A DNA stretch of 64,000 nt from Fervidicoccaceae archaeon. GTDB lineage: Archaea > Thermoproteota > Thermoprotei_A > Sulfolobales > Fervidicoccaceae. The position numbers and the translations under genes are program-made. The stretch is from assembly GCA_038734945.1 (NCBI GenBank), contig JAVYOA010000009.1:1-64000 (forward strand), written 5' to 3'. Positions 43,282-51,951 of this stretch are shown here, piece by piece; positions within the stretch are counted from its first letter, which is position 1, and the number at the start of each line of letters is the position of its first letter. The notes below the pieces were generated by a model. The model saw nothing but the letters and a program-made list of their open reading frames with translations. It was not told the origin of the DNA and made no database searches.

Positions 43282-44028
43282 TTGTCAAAAGTGCTCGTAG
43301 AATATCCTGAAGCTGCAGTCTTCAAGAATCTATTCGAAGCAATATCAAAGCTACTTGAGGAGGTAAGAATATCCTTTTCAGAGGAAGGAATGAAGATAAA
43401 AGCCATGGATCCTAGCAACGTTGCCCTCATCGACGTATCATTCACCCAGGATTCATTCTCAGAGTACCAGGTAGAGAATCCAATGAGCGTTGGGCTAAGC
43501 TTGAGCACAGTGCTGAAGGTGATGAAGAGGGCGAGGAGAGGAGACAGGCTAGAAATAGAGGCAGACGAGGAAAACGTGCTCATGAGGCTGATATCCTCGT
43601 CTAGAAGAGAATACAGGCTGAGAAACATAGAGGTAGCATCACAGGAAATCCCAGAGCTGAACTTGAGCTTCACTGTGAAGGTTAGGTTGCTATCAGATCC
43701 CTTAAAGGTTATTTTGAAGGATGCTGAGCTGGCTGGGAGCAGTGCTGTGTTTGAGGCAACTGAAGATGGAAAGCTGCTTATTTACAGCGAGGAAAGAGGA
43801 AAATACAGAACTGAAATAACCAAAGACTCCAGCTCTGTTCTTGAGCTAACGGTAAAAGAGAGAGCAAAGAGCTCCTATGATATTCTCTATCTTTCTAACA
43901 TTCTCTCTCTGACTAAAGTGAGCGACTCCCTCTCCTTGGAGTTTTCATCGCAGGCACCATTGAAAATGGAGTTCGAGGTAATGGGGAAGGGGAAAATAGT
44001 TTATTTCCTCGCCCCAACTCAAGTCTGA
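43282..44028 (+). CDS. pcn: DNA polymerase sliding clamp (PCNA)
   Basis: Ring clamp for DNA polymerase and repair enzymes. 248 residues with PCNA landmarks: VRISFSEEGMKIKAMDPSNVALIDV, LSTVLKVMKRARRGDRLEIE near residues 73-94, the interdomain loop region near 115-130 and the C-terminal PLKMEFEVMGKGKIVYFLAPTQ. Start is TTG 43282, chosen from GGTGA seven bases upstream. Crenarchaea often have three PCNA paralogues forming a heterotrimer; whether this is one of them cannot be seen. Followed by the interrupted tRNA. Confidence 0.94.
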   Translation: MSKVLVEYPEAAVFKNLFEAISKLLEEVRISFSEEGMKIKAMDPSNVALIDVSFTQDSFSEYQVENPMSVGLSLSTVLKVMKRARRGDRLEIEADEENVLMRLISSSRREYRLRNIEVASQEIPELNLSFTVKVRLLSDPLKVILKDAELAGSSAVFEATEDGKLLIYSEERGKYRTEITKDSSSVLELTVKERAKSSYDILYLSNILSLTKVSDSLSLEFSSQAPLKMEFEVMGKGKIVYFLAPTQV

Positions 44029-44115
44029 GTTTCAGATGGAGTTATTCTTCCCTTTTTTTAAATGAGGAAAAATATAAAATTGCTCTCATTTAAAAAATAA
44101 ATGATGCTCAGTAGA

Positions 44116-44317
44116 GGGCCCGTAGCTCAGCCAGGCAGAGCAGCGGTCTTCGGGCATTCCCGTCCGGAGGCTGAAGCTCCAGTCAGCTATCGCTGGCCTG
44201 GCCCGTCATGCTATAACTTGACGGGTCTGTTGACCCATTGGGGATGAAATGTGACTGGAATAGGATAGCTTGAGAGAGACCCGAAGGTCGGGGGTTCAAA
44301 TCCCCCCGGGCCCACCA
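44116..44317 (+). tRNA. Interrupted tRNA, probably tRNA-Arg (TCG?), with about 125 extra bases
   Basis: Acceptor GGGCCCG (44116-44122) pairs with CGGGCCC (44307-44313); D-stem GCTC/GAGC (44125-44128, 44138-44141), T-arm GGGGG-TTCAAAT-CCCCC (44290-44306), discriminator A and encoded CCA 44315-44317. Between D-stem and T-arm there are 148 bases where 23 are expected. GCGGT followed by CTTCGG suggests an anticodon arm with TCG. Two introns would restore a good arm: stem GCGGT with ATCGC (44189-44193), then TGG plus TC as variable region. A single 37/38 intron leaves mispairs. Intron sites are not resolved. Confidence 0.7.
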
Positions 44318-44425
44318 CATATAAGGGAAAAAGGGCTCCTGGCATCTCGGTCCTCCACTTTTCCCTCTCAAATAAAGTAGATTAATTTAGAGATAGATAT
44401 TATTCTCAATTGAGGGATTGTCCAA

Positions 44426-45649
44426 ATGGTAGAGCCGTGGATAGGAAAAGCAGCAACTTTTAATTACTTCAGCGGAGCATCTCAGGATGGAGCATTTCTA
44501 GACTCACTTGTTTTCTCCATTCACAACATTGAAGCGATAATAATCGATCCCATGCTCTCCAAAACATTGGGGAGGGAAAATGCTATCCTAAAGCAAACAA
44601 AAGCAGTTAAGCTAGCTCTTTTTGCCAGAGACTTTCCAGCTGAAGCTTTGAGGTTCATATCAGAGCTCGACACACCTATCATACATTACGCGAGGGATAA
44701 AGATGCAATATTCTCTGTAGCAGATCTTGGCATAAGACCATCGGTGATCTTGGCTGACGAGAGCATCCCAACTGGCTTAGGATGCATGGGTGATTCTACA
44801 GAGAAGGCAAAATGCGTTTCCTCGTCCTCAGGATCATCCCATGTTCTACTCTTGGACAGAGACGAAGACATCTTCTTTTCGAAAGGAAGAACTAAGCTCT
44901 TCACAAAGAGAGGGGAAGAACCTGGGTGGAGGGCCGAGATTCTCTCAGCTCATATAACAGCTCTTATCGCTTCTGGTTTTGACGCAGAGAGTGCAGTCGA
45001 TCGTGCAGAGAGCGAGCTGGAAGACCTGCTCAAATTATCAGGATCCCACTCGAACCCAATCCTTCCCCTTATAAGAGAGAAGGAGAGGATGAGGGCAATT
45101 AGATCCGTGAAAACAGCAGTAGATATGATAATAAAGAGGTCCGAGCTTCTGAGCAAAATCTCTCCTGAGGTTGGTATTAACGTTGCAGAGAGCGTCCCAT
45201 GCTGGCTGATAACTGGAAGGGAAGATGTCGCTGCCGTAGAAGGAAGAATTGTCAGGGTCAAAGATACTCTAAGGCAGGTTGGATGTGTGGAGCTAGGTGC
45301 TTCGAGTCATCTTGCTAGAGCGCTGATTGAGAGCTGCCGGCACTCATCTTCCATCAGAGGAGTCGTAAACATAGCATACAGCCCAGAACTGGTGGAGGCA
45401 TCAAGGAGAATTGGGCTGAAGATAGTATTTGTGGACAGAAGAAAGGAGCCTCCAGAAATCAGGGAAAAGGAAGGAGCTACCATGGGATGGGTAATATCAG
45501 AGGCCTATAGAATGCTTGGGGGAGAGGCTCCAGATGCAATTTATGATGTGGGAGATGTAGGAAAAGAGGCAATGATTCGCTTTTTTGGGAGAACAGCACC
45601 GGAAGCAGTTGAAAAGCTGATAAAAACAGCAGAGGAAGCTCTCAAGTGA
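44426..45649 (+). CDS. thiN: Thiamine-phosphate synthase ThiN with degenerate ThiD-like domain
   Basis: 407 residues. Residues 240-407 are a well-conserved ThiN domain (ESVPCWLITGREDVAAVEGRIVRV, GASSHLARALIES, AIYDVGDVGKEAMIRFFGR), which joins HMP-diphosphate and thiazole phosphate into thiamine phosphate. Residues 1-225 align in length and shape with ThiD (HMP-P kinase), including IIIDPMLSK and an ILSAHITALIASG helix, but the glycine loop and the GTGC anion-hole motif of ThiD are absent, so the kinase is probably dead and structural. ATG 44426 follows a TATA-rich leader. TenA in this window would complement it by salvage. Confidence 0.85.
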   Translation: MVEPWIGKAATFNYFSGASQDGAFLDSLVFSIHNIEAIIIDPMLSKTLGRENAILKQTKAVKLALFARDFPAEALRFISELDTPIIHYARDKDAIFSVADLGIRPSVILADESIPTGLGCMGDSTEKAKCVSSSSGSSHVLLLDRDEDIFFSKGRTKLFTKRGEEPGWRAEILSAHITALIASGFDAESAVDRAESELEDLLKLSGSHSNPILPLIREKERMRAIRSVKTAVDMIIKRSELLSKISPEVGINVAESVPCWLITGREDVAAVEGRIVRVKDTLRQVGCVELGASSHLARALIESCRHSSSIRGVVNIAYSPELVEASRRIGLKIVFVDRRKEPPEIREKEGATMGWVISEAYRMLGGEAPDAIYDVGDVGKEAMIRFFGRTAPEAVEKLIKTAEEALK

Positions 45650-45650
45650 T

Positions 45651-45660
45651 TTTATATATA
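45651..45660 (+). promoter_or_regulatory. Putative TATA box for the encapsulin gene
   Basis: TTTATATATA directly after the thiN stop and 24-33 bases before ATG 45684, consistent with an independent, nearly leaderless transcript for the nanocompartment gene. Confidence 0.5.
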
Positions 45661-45683
45661 ACGATGAGAAAGATATTTGGGGA

Positions 45684-46766
45684 ATGTACATGCTCTCAAA
45701 ACATCCTCTGGAGCTTCCTCCCAAGAGACAGCTCTCAAGGGAGGAAATAATGGAGGCCCTGAGGCTCAACATAATTGCTGAGCTTGATGCAGTGAACCTG
45801 TACGAACAATTAGCAAACTACACTTCAGACGATAATGTTAGAAAGGTTCTGCTCGATATAGCAAAGGAGGAGAAAACTCACGCTGGTGAGTTCCTTGCTC
45901 TGCTGAAGAGCCTAGATCCAGAGCAAGTAGCAGAGCTTGCAGCTGGGGCTGAAGAGGTGAAGAAACTCACAGGAATATCAGCAGAGGATCCCCCCATTTC
46001 CCAAGCAGAATTGGGCTCTAGGAACGGAACTTTTTTGGAAGGAATCAGCAAAAAGGTTCTAGATGCAGCTGAGGGAGCCAGATTCCTCAGAAACATCCTT
46101 CCTGTCCTCAAGCTAGGAAGAGGGACGGAATTCGTTCAAGTTGTATCATCAAACGGTGAACTAAAATTCTCCCAACTGCATGAAATAAGCCTCTCATTCT
46201 CAATAAAGCAGAGAGAACTTGATTTTTGGAAGAAAACAGGACAAATACCCGAGCTGGTCCAGGCACAAAATGCTGGAATAAAGCTGGCTATGCTCGAGGA
46301 CGACTTCATACTTAGAGGTTCAGAGAAGGAAAAATATCCAGGACTGCTCACTTGTGAATCTGTGCAGAGATTACAAATAAGTGACTGGAGTCAGCCCAAC
46401 AACAGCGTGGCCGATGCTGCGCTTGCTATTGGAGCCCTATTTTCCAAGGGCGCTCCCAGACCATATGCGCTGCTTCTAAGCCCAAGAGATTATGCAAATC
46501 TGCTCAGACATACAGAGAGAACTGGAGTTTCCGATCTCCAGAGAATTAAGGAGATATTTGACAGAGTAGTGATGATTCCAAGCCTTGAAGAGGGAAAGGC
46601 CGTAGCCCTCTCTCTGAACAGCGTAGTTGCTGATATTGTTCTGGGCGGAGATACTGAGGTAGATGAGGTTGGGCCGAGGGAAGATGAAGTAGAATATAGA
46701 GTTTGGGAAACAATACTGCTCAGAATAAAGTATCCAGCGGGAATAGTTGTTCTGGAAAAGAAGTAA
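45684..46766 (+). CDS. Encapsulin shell protein with fused N-terminal ferritin-like cargo domain
   Basis: Residues 17-80 are a ferritin-like helical pair with iron-ligand pattern (EIMEALRLNIIAELDAVNLYE, then EEKTHAGEFLALL). Residues 110-360 are an HK97-fold encapsulin (family 1): RNGTFLEGISKKVLDAAEGARFLRNILPV, the E-loop region and P-domain, and the late DRVVMIPSLEEGKAVALS and WETILLRIKYPAGIVVL that fit the family C-terminus. The one-piece design is known from Pyrococcus furiosus particles. It would self-assemble into a protein shell that stores iron and oxidises it, protecting against peroxide together with rubrerythrin. No other cargo gene lies beside it. Confidence 0.88.
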   Translation: MYMLSKHPLELPPKRQLSREEIMEALRLNIIAELDAVNLYEQLANYTSDDNVRKVLLDIAKEEKTHAGEFLALLKSLDPEQVAELAAGAEEVKKLTGISAEDPPISQAELGSRNGTFLEGISKKVLDAAEGARFLRNILPVLKLGRGTEFVQVVSSNGELKFSQLHEISLSFSIKQRELDFWKKTGQIPELVQAQNAGIKLAMLEDDFILRGSEKEKYPGLLTCESVQRLQISDWSQPNNSVADAALAIGALFSKGAPRPYALLLSPRDYANLLRHTERTGVSDLQRIKEIFDRVVMIPSLEEGKAVALSLNSVVADIVLGGDTEVDEVGPREDEVEYRVWETILLRIKYPAGIVVLEKK

Positions 46767-46775
46767 TTTTTTTAC
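46764..46775 (+). terminator. T-rich terminator-like stretch after the encapsulin gene
   Basis: TAATTTTTTTAC at the encapsulin stop, a T-run of the kind that ends archaeal transcripts; it also abuts the end of the convergent MFS gene. Confidence 0.4.
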
Positions 46776-48097
46776 ACTTTTTCAGTTTCTTCCAAGGATC
46801 TGCCAGCAGTTTCCTTGCCTTTGCTCATCCAATATACCGAAGCAATAACCCCAAGAAACCAGATGAACGAGTTCAAAACTAGCATGGTCTTCGCTTCCAA
46901 TAGAATCATTGAACCTACAAAAGCAGAATTGAGAAGCCACGCTACTCCTGTTATGAACCCCGCTGCGGATGCTCTCATGCCCGTGGGAAAGAGCTCTCCT
47001 TCCAGCACGGCTATCGAGCCATATGCCCACTCAGCGAATATCATGTTTATGAATAGCGATATAGCAAAGGGAACAAAAGAAGTGCTTTCCAACAGAGCAA
47101 TTAACGAAATAGACGAGAAGAAGCCAAAAGCAAAGGAGAAGAGCAATGCATGCTTTCTGCTTCTGTCTATCAGCCATATGAATGGCAAGGCTCCGAGCGA
47201 AGCTCCAAGATTAGATATAGCAACCACAAGCGGCGCTGATTGTTCTCCGAAAGTGAAGCCTGGAGCATATGGAACGTAATAGGCTGCCAGGTTATAAGTC
47301 AGAAGCTGCGATGTAACCACAATGATAAGAACAGTAAATCTTCCAACATAGCGACTCAGGGCCTGTGAGAGGGAAATTGCCTTGCTCTCGCTAGCAATGG
47401 AAACAATGTCTCTTCTTCCAGTAAATCTCTCAACTATCATTTCTGCCTGTTCCCTCCTACCTCTCAGAAGGAGCCATCTGGGAGATTCAGGAATATGGAG
47501 TCTGGCAATAAACACTAAAATGGAAAGAGAGATGGCAGTCAGAAGTGTGTATATCATGACTGTTTGCAGGTCAGTTGTGAGCTTTGTATAGAATAGAGAG
47601 AGAGACGCAATGATTGCAGCCCCAACATTCCAGAAATTGAGAGAGAGCATGAGCATCTTTCCTCTATGCCTAGCTGGCATGAGCTCGGAGAGAGCTGCAT
47701 AAGATGGTCCGACTTCTGCCCCAACTCCATAGTTTATCAGGCTAGTTAGCAGTATTGCCTCAATGAAGCTGAGCACTCCAGAGTATGTCAGAATTGCAAA
47801 TAGGGAAGCAGAAATAGTGTATATCGATAGAGAAAGAATGAGTCCAATTCTCCTTCCAACCCTGTCTGAGAGAACTCCAAAGGTGAGAGAGCCAAGCATA
47901 AAGGAAAGGGAGTTCACCATTAAAATTGTTGAGGCTCTTGATGAAAGCTCAGGAAGCAAGTACAGTGTAGTTGGAACCAGAGAGAAGAGGACGCCGTCGA
48001 GAAAAAGGCTCATTGAAATTATAGTGAAGAGCTTCCAGTGCTCCCATCCAAGTGGAGCCTTGTCCAAGGGATTATCAGCTGTCAATATCAACACCAA
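46772..48097 (-). CDS. Major facilitator superfamily transporter (sugar/organic-acid type)
   Basis: 441 residues with twelve hydrophobic segments. Motif A is GVLSDRVGRRIGLILS near residues 74-89, with PESPRWLLLRGRREQAE after helix 6 as in the sugar-porter/SV2-like branch, and ELFPTGMRASAAG after helix 10. Substrate unknown; relatives move sugars, aromatic acids and metabolites. Divergent from the phosphoesterase gene, sharing its 157-base promoter region. Ends 5 bases from the encapsulin stop. Confidence 0.88.
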   Translation of the reverse strand: MVLILTADNPLDKAPLGWEHWKLFTIISMSLFLDGVLFSLVPTTLYLLPELSSRASTILMVNSLSFMLGSLTFGVLSDRVGRRIGLILSLSIYTISASLFAILTYSGVLSFIEAILLTSLINYGVGAEVGPSYAALSELMPARHRGKMLMLSLNFWNVGAAIIASLSLFYTKLTTDLQTVMIYTLLTAISLSILVFIARLHIPESPRWLLLRGRREQAEMIVERFTGRRDIVSIASESKAISLSQALSRYVGRFTVLIIVVTSQLLTYNLAAYYVPYAPGFTFGEQSAPLVVAISNLGASLGALPFIWLIDRSRKHALLFSFAFGFFSSISLIALLESTSFVPFAISLFINMIFAEWAYGSIAVLEGELFPTGMRASAAGFITGVAWLLNSAFVGSMILLEAKTMLVLNSFIWFLGVIASVYWMSKGKETAGRSLEETEKV

Positions 48098-48203
48098 AAT
48101 ATCTATGTGTTATAAACAGGTTATAAATGCACCTATAAAATATTTATTGAATGTTCAATCAACAATTCAGCAATCTTCACATTTGTATTTTCCAAACCAA
48201 AAT

Positions 48204-48216
48204 TTATTATATATAT
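48204..48216 (+). promoter_or_regulatory. Putative TATA box for the surface phosphoesterase gene
   Basis: TTATTATATATAT, about 39-51 bases before ATG 48255; a GGTGATAAAAGG ribosome-binding-like stretch follows in the leader. Confidence 0.45.
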
Positions 48217-48254
48217 TCCTACCTTTCATTATTAACAATAATGGTGATAAAAGG

Positions 48255-50327
48255 ATGAACAAAAACAAAACGATAAAGGGTTTTCTAGCAATTGCTGTTC
48301 TCGTTGCGGTTGTCAGTCTTCTATCACCAATTGTCACGCATGCTGCTACTGCTCCATCGATTTCTTTCCCGCTTTTCAGCGAGCCAGAAGCTGTGGTTCC
48401 AGGAAGCATTTTGAACGTTACTGTTTCTGGAATAACCGACCCTTCTGGACTCAGCCTGATGCTCTCTTCTGGGAACCTCACATACAATTTGAACTACACT
48501 TATGAGGTCACTGGAACAGGGCTGGTGCTGCACTCCAACATAGGGAGCATTCAGCCAGGGCTCTATGATGTTCTCATAGTAGCAGGTAACCAGAGCATTT
48601 ACTCCTACAGATCCGTTGTAGTTTTCCAGGAGTGGCCTTCAAAGCTCAGAGTTGCTCAGTTCACCGATGTTCATATAGGAGTCGTCAACAGCTATCCTAA
48701 GACGGAGGATGCCATAGATTTATATTCTAATGCCCTCTTCCTTGCACAGCTTCTTGGAGCCAATGTAATAATTGAGACTGGAGACATAGCAGATACTGCT
48801 GCGGTTGCGCAACAATATGTTGACTTTGTGAAGATAACACAGTTCTCATCGCTCCCAACGATCATCCTTCCAGGCAATCATGACTATTCAGGTGATTCCT
48901 CGCTAACAAATTGGCGCAAATATATTGGTGCAAACTACTTCTACCTTAGATGGGGGCCCTATCTCATAATAGCTCTTGACTCTGGCGCCACAGGAACAGT
49001 TCCACTTGATCAGCTCACCTGGGCTGAGAAGGTTCTCCAAAACAACACTGATGCTTCAGTTAAAATCATAGCATTTCACCACCCCCTATTTAGAACAGAC
49101 CTCTATGGAAAAATAAATGGCTCATACACAAACATTGCTGCCCTTCAGCAGTACTTCTACAGCTCATGGGCAGATGATTTAACCCTTGCCTCAAAAGTCC
49201 TTGAACTCGTCGAAAAGTATAATGTTTCTCTAGTTCTTTCCGGTCACGTGCACAGCGATGGTGCAGTGCTCTACAACGGAAAAACGTGGTTCATTACCAC
49301 TACAGCTCTAGGAGGGCCCGTTGGACCCATAAGCACAGCACCATATCATGGACATGCTGATTATCACGGCTTCAGGCTCATTGATGTTTATGCTAATGGA
49401 ACTGTCGTTGTTGTTCCAAAAGCGGACAATCCAGATGTATTTTCTGGACCAACTTCGATATCGGTTGAGAACATATATTCAAAATACGTAGCGACGGATT
49501 TTACAGAAGCATGGATACTTCAGACAAACGGAGTCAAGGAGCTTCAGCTTTTTAGTAAGGGAGCACAGCTGAATCTATCCATACATGTTCCCTTAAGCAC
49601 TATTCCGCAGGGAGCTAAGCTGATAACTCTGGGCAACATATCATCCAGCTCTATGAGCTGCGGCCCAACATCTTGCATAATAAACTTGGTTTTGCCACTT
49701 TCATCCGATCAAAATGCGAGAATAATCCTTAGCTCAGTGAACGATACTACACCACCCTCAATAAGCGGGACTCTAGTTTCTCCGAAGAAGCCAATAGCTG
49801 GCAGAGACAGCATCACAATCGATGTCCAGGTCTCAGATCCCGAATGGGGCATTGGAAAAGTAGTTCTCATATTCAAGCTGCCCAACGGTACCCAATCACA
49901 GCTCCTGATGAGGAGTGTGGGACAGGGATATTATGAAGCAAGCATACCACCAATAAGCGTTCCATACCTCCTCTATGATATTGTAGCTGAAAATGCTGGG
50001 GGCTTACAGAGTGAAACTGGCTGGAGCAATCTTTCCCTAACGCTTGCTACAACAACCTCATCACCAACAACAACTTCTGTAGCTACAACAACTCCTTCTC
50101 CAACAACAACCACACAGACTACAACAACACCTACTATGACAACAACCACAACAGCTCCAACGCAAACACAAACCACGCCAGCGCAAACTACAACACCTAC
50201 AACTACAGTCCAGCAAACTACTACTCAAGCGATTGGAGGTGTTGGAACCACTGGAACAATAGCTATAGCAGTAGTAGTAATAGTAATCATAGGAGTTCTG
50301 GCAGCTCTTCTAACTAGAAAGAAGTGA
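48255..50327 (+). CDS. Cell-surface calcineurin-like phosphoesterase with Thr-rich stalk and membrane anchor
   Basis: 690 residues. A signal peptide (hydrophobic 10-30, ending THA) is followed by a beta-rich domain; the metallophosphoesterase domain (about 130-380) has the metal motifs TDVHIG, GDIAD, GNHD and SGHVHSD. Then come a beta domain, a Thr/Pro-rich stalk (residues 600-660) and a C-terminal membrane helix with RKK. The architecture is an outer-surface enzyme anchored through its C-terminus, probably glycosylated on the stalk. Open frame upstream of ATG 48255 overlaps the divergent MFS gene and is rejected. Substrate unknown; it may free phosphate or a ligand for the importer downstream. 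Confidence 0.88.
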   Translation: MNKNKTIKGFLAIAVLVAVVSLLSPIVTHAATAPSISFPLFSEPEAVVPGSILNVTVSGITDPSGLSLMLSSGNLTYNLNYTYEVTGTGLVLHSNIGSIQPGLYDVLIVAGNQSIYSYRSVVVFQEWPSKLRVAQFTDVHIGVVNSYPKTEDAIDLYSNALFLAQLLGANVIIETGDIADTAAVAQQYVDFVKITQFSSLPTIILPGNHDYSGDSSLTNWRKYIGANYFYLRWGPYLIIALDSGATGTVPLDQLTWAEKVLQNNTDASVKIIAFHHPLFRTDLYGKINGSYTNIAALQQYFYSSWADDLTLASKVLELVEKYNVSLVLSGHVHSDGAVLYNGKTWFITTTALGGPVGPISTAPYHGHADYHGFRLIDVYANGTVVVVPKADNPDVFSGPTSISVENIYSKYVATDFTEAWILQTNGVKELQLFSKGAQLNLSIHVPLSTIPQGAKLITLGNISSSSMSCGPTSCIINLVLPLSSDQNARIILSSVNDTTPPSISGTLVSPKKPIAGRDSITIDVQVSDPEWGIGKVVLIFKLPNGTQSQLLMRSVGQGYYEASIPPISVPYLLYDIVAENAGGLQSETGWSNLSLTLATTTSSPTTTSVATTTPSPTTTTQTTTTPTMTTTTTAPTQTQTTPAQTTTPTTTVQQTTTQAIGGVGTTGTIAIAVVVIVIIGVLAALLTRKK
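50085..50207 (+). repeat. Thr-rich stalk repeat, copy 1 (123 bp, identical)
   Basis: Identical over 123 bases to 52063-52185, in the same reading frame, encoding 41 identical residues of a TTTPSPTTTT-type linker in two otherwise unrelated surface proteins. Points to recent copying or gene conversion of the stalk segment. Confidence 0.95.
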
Positions 50328-50471
50328 TATTCCTCAAATAACAATTTTCCTTTTTTGAAAACTGGCTCAATTTTCTCCAGTTTAATTATAATGACCATCA
50401 GAGAAAGTAATAGGTAATGTTTTTATACAATCCCATTAAAACTATATTGCAAAAATTGGGGTGAATTTATT

Positions 50472-51824
50472 ATGTTAAATAAAAAAATAATACCTTTCAT
50501 AACTGTTGCACTGCTGTTGGCATCCATTGCATCTCCAGCAATTGTGGCAAGAGCATCGGAGCCAGGAATCGTTGTCCTCGTGGATCTTGCTCATGGTGAA
50601 TCAGCCGCTGGTCTAGATATAGCTATAAAGGTTCTTCCCGAAGCTGAATTCTACGTTCTGGTCTCAAGCCAAGATCAAGCGAACTCTCTTTCCCCAATAG
50701 TGAAAGAGCTAGCCTACAAGATACTTATCGGAACATTTGATACAATTACAAACGATCTCAAGAACGTCAACGTCATTATAATTCCTCAGCCAACAATGGC
50801 TTTCTCACCAGCAGAGATACAGGCCATAGTTAACTGGTTCAACACTACAGCAACAATGCAGAAAGCCATATGGCTTGCGGGAGATAGCGACTATCCGGCA
50901 CAGGGAGGTAGCCAGGAAATAGCAATGCATCAGATCGACAAGATCGCCGAAGCTATAGGCTCCCACCTAAGGGAGGACTTTGTCTCAGTTGATGACTATG
51001 CAAGCAATGCTGGAGCAACATACAGAGTTGTTGGTCTTGTTCAGCCAGATCCAGGAGCAGAAGTTGTTGGATTTGCTGCGCAGAAGGTTCTATTCCATGG
51101 CCCAGGAATCGTTGCTTATGTAGACGATCAAGGCAATTGGCACAACTTGAACACGTCGACGCTTCCAAACATATACAGAATTGTGTGGACAACTAGTCAG
51201 GGAAAGATTTCGGAGAATCAGCCACAGCAACCTGGTGCTCCTGGTGACCTAGGAAAGACAGCAAGCGCAGGAGATACTGGAAAATACGTTCTCTTGGCTG
51301 CTGAGAAAATGATACTTAATATAGGGGGGACCAACGGAACTAGGTTCGTTGTTGTGAGCGGAGAGACTCCAATCGGAGGCTATCAGCCAGGAATATCCAC
51401 TTCCTACGTTGGTGTGAACCTCGATGGTCCCAGATTCTTCAGAAACCTAATACTCTGGATATCTGGCTATATGGGCGAGCTCAATTTTGTGCAGCAATAT
51501 ATAGCTGACAAGCAGACTTTGAGTACACAGCTCTCAAATTCGCAAAGTGCCCTGCAGGCTGCGCAGCAGACAATTTCGCAGCTTCAGCAGCAGTTGCAGC
51601 AGTCACAGAGTGCTCTGTCTTCGGCCAACAACCAGATCTCTCAGCTAACTAACCAGCTTAATCAGCTCAAAGCTTCTCTGAGCCAGGTCAACTCCACAGC
51701 CAATTCAGCGCTTCAAACAGCTAGCGGAGCTGCAAGCTCAGGTCTAGCATATGGTGGATTAGCCCTTGGACTGATTGCCCTCATAGTAGCAATTGTTGCT
51801 ATAGCAATGAAGCCGAAGAAGTGA
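50472..51824 (+). CDS. Membrane-anchored surface protein with coiled coil, unknown function
   Basis: 450 residues: signal peptide (residues 5-28, ending ARA), a globular alpha/beta domain (30-345) with VVLVDLAHGE, IIIPQPTMAFSPAEIQAIVNW and IWLAGDSDYP reminiscent of a DUF4350/GATase-like fold, a Gln/Ser-rich coiled coil (355-415) and a C-terminal helix with a KPKK tail. GGGGTGA at 50458-50464 is a good ribosome binding site for ATG 50472. It sits between the phosphoesterase and the ABC importer, so it is probably part of the same surface system. Family not recognised with confidence. Confidence 0.8.
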   Translation: MLNKKIIPFITVALLLASIASPAIVARASEPGIVVLVDLAHGESAAGLDIAIKVLPEAEFYVLVSSQDQANSLSPIVKELAYKILIGTFDTITNDLKNVNVIIIPQPTMAFSPAEIQAIVNWFNTTATMQKAIWLAGDSDYPAQGGSQEIAMHQIDKIAEAIGSHLREDFVSVDDYASNAGATYRVVGLVQPDPGAEVVGFAAQKVLFHGPGIVAYVDDQGNWHNLNTSTLPNIYRIVWTTSQGKISENQPQQPGAPGDLGKTASAGDTGKYVLLAAEKMILNIGGTNGTRFVVVSGETPIGGYQPGISTSYVGVNLDGPRFFRNLILWISGYMGELNFVQQYIADKQTLSTQLSNSQSALQAAQQTISQLQQQLQQSQSALSSANNQISQLTNQLNQLKASLSQVNSTANSALQTASGAASSGLAYGGLALGLIALIVAIVAIAMKPKK

Positions 51825-51951
51825 GAGCTTCTCTTCTAGCAATATTCAATTAATTTTTTAAATGCTCTCATACAAGATTCCATTGGAAAAAAGGGAGAAA
51901 ATTTTAATTATAAAAAATATAAAAATTGGGAGATTCAGAAAGGCGATAGAA

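Noticed and set aside
44183-44371. Minus-strand ORF reading WWARGDLNPRPSG across the interrupted tRNA
   Set aside because: This peptide is the reverse complement of a tRNA 3' half and is a known artefact of gene calling.
45684-46766. Encapsulin as the capsid gene of an integrated virus
   Set aside because: No terminase, portal, integrase or attachment site lies around it, and the N-terminal ferritin-like domain marks a cellular nanocompartment.
47763-48254. Upstream extension of the surface phosphoesterase frame by 164 codons
   Set aside because: It overlaps the divergent MFS gene, has no surface-protein features, and the signal peptide begins at ATG 48255.
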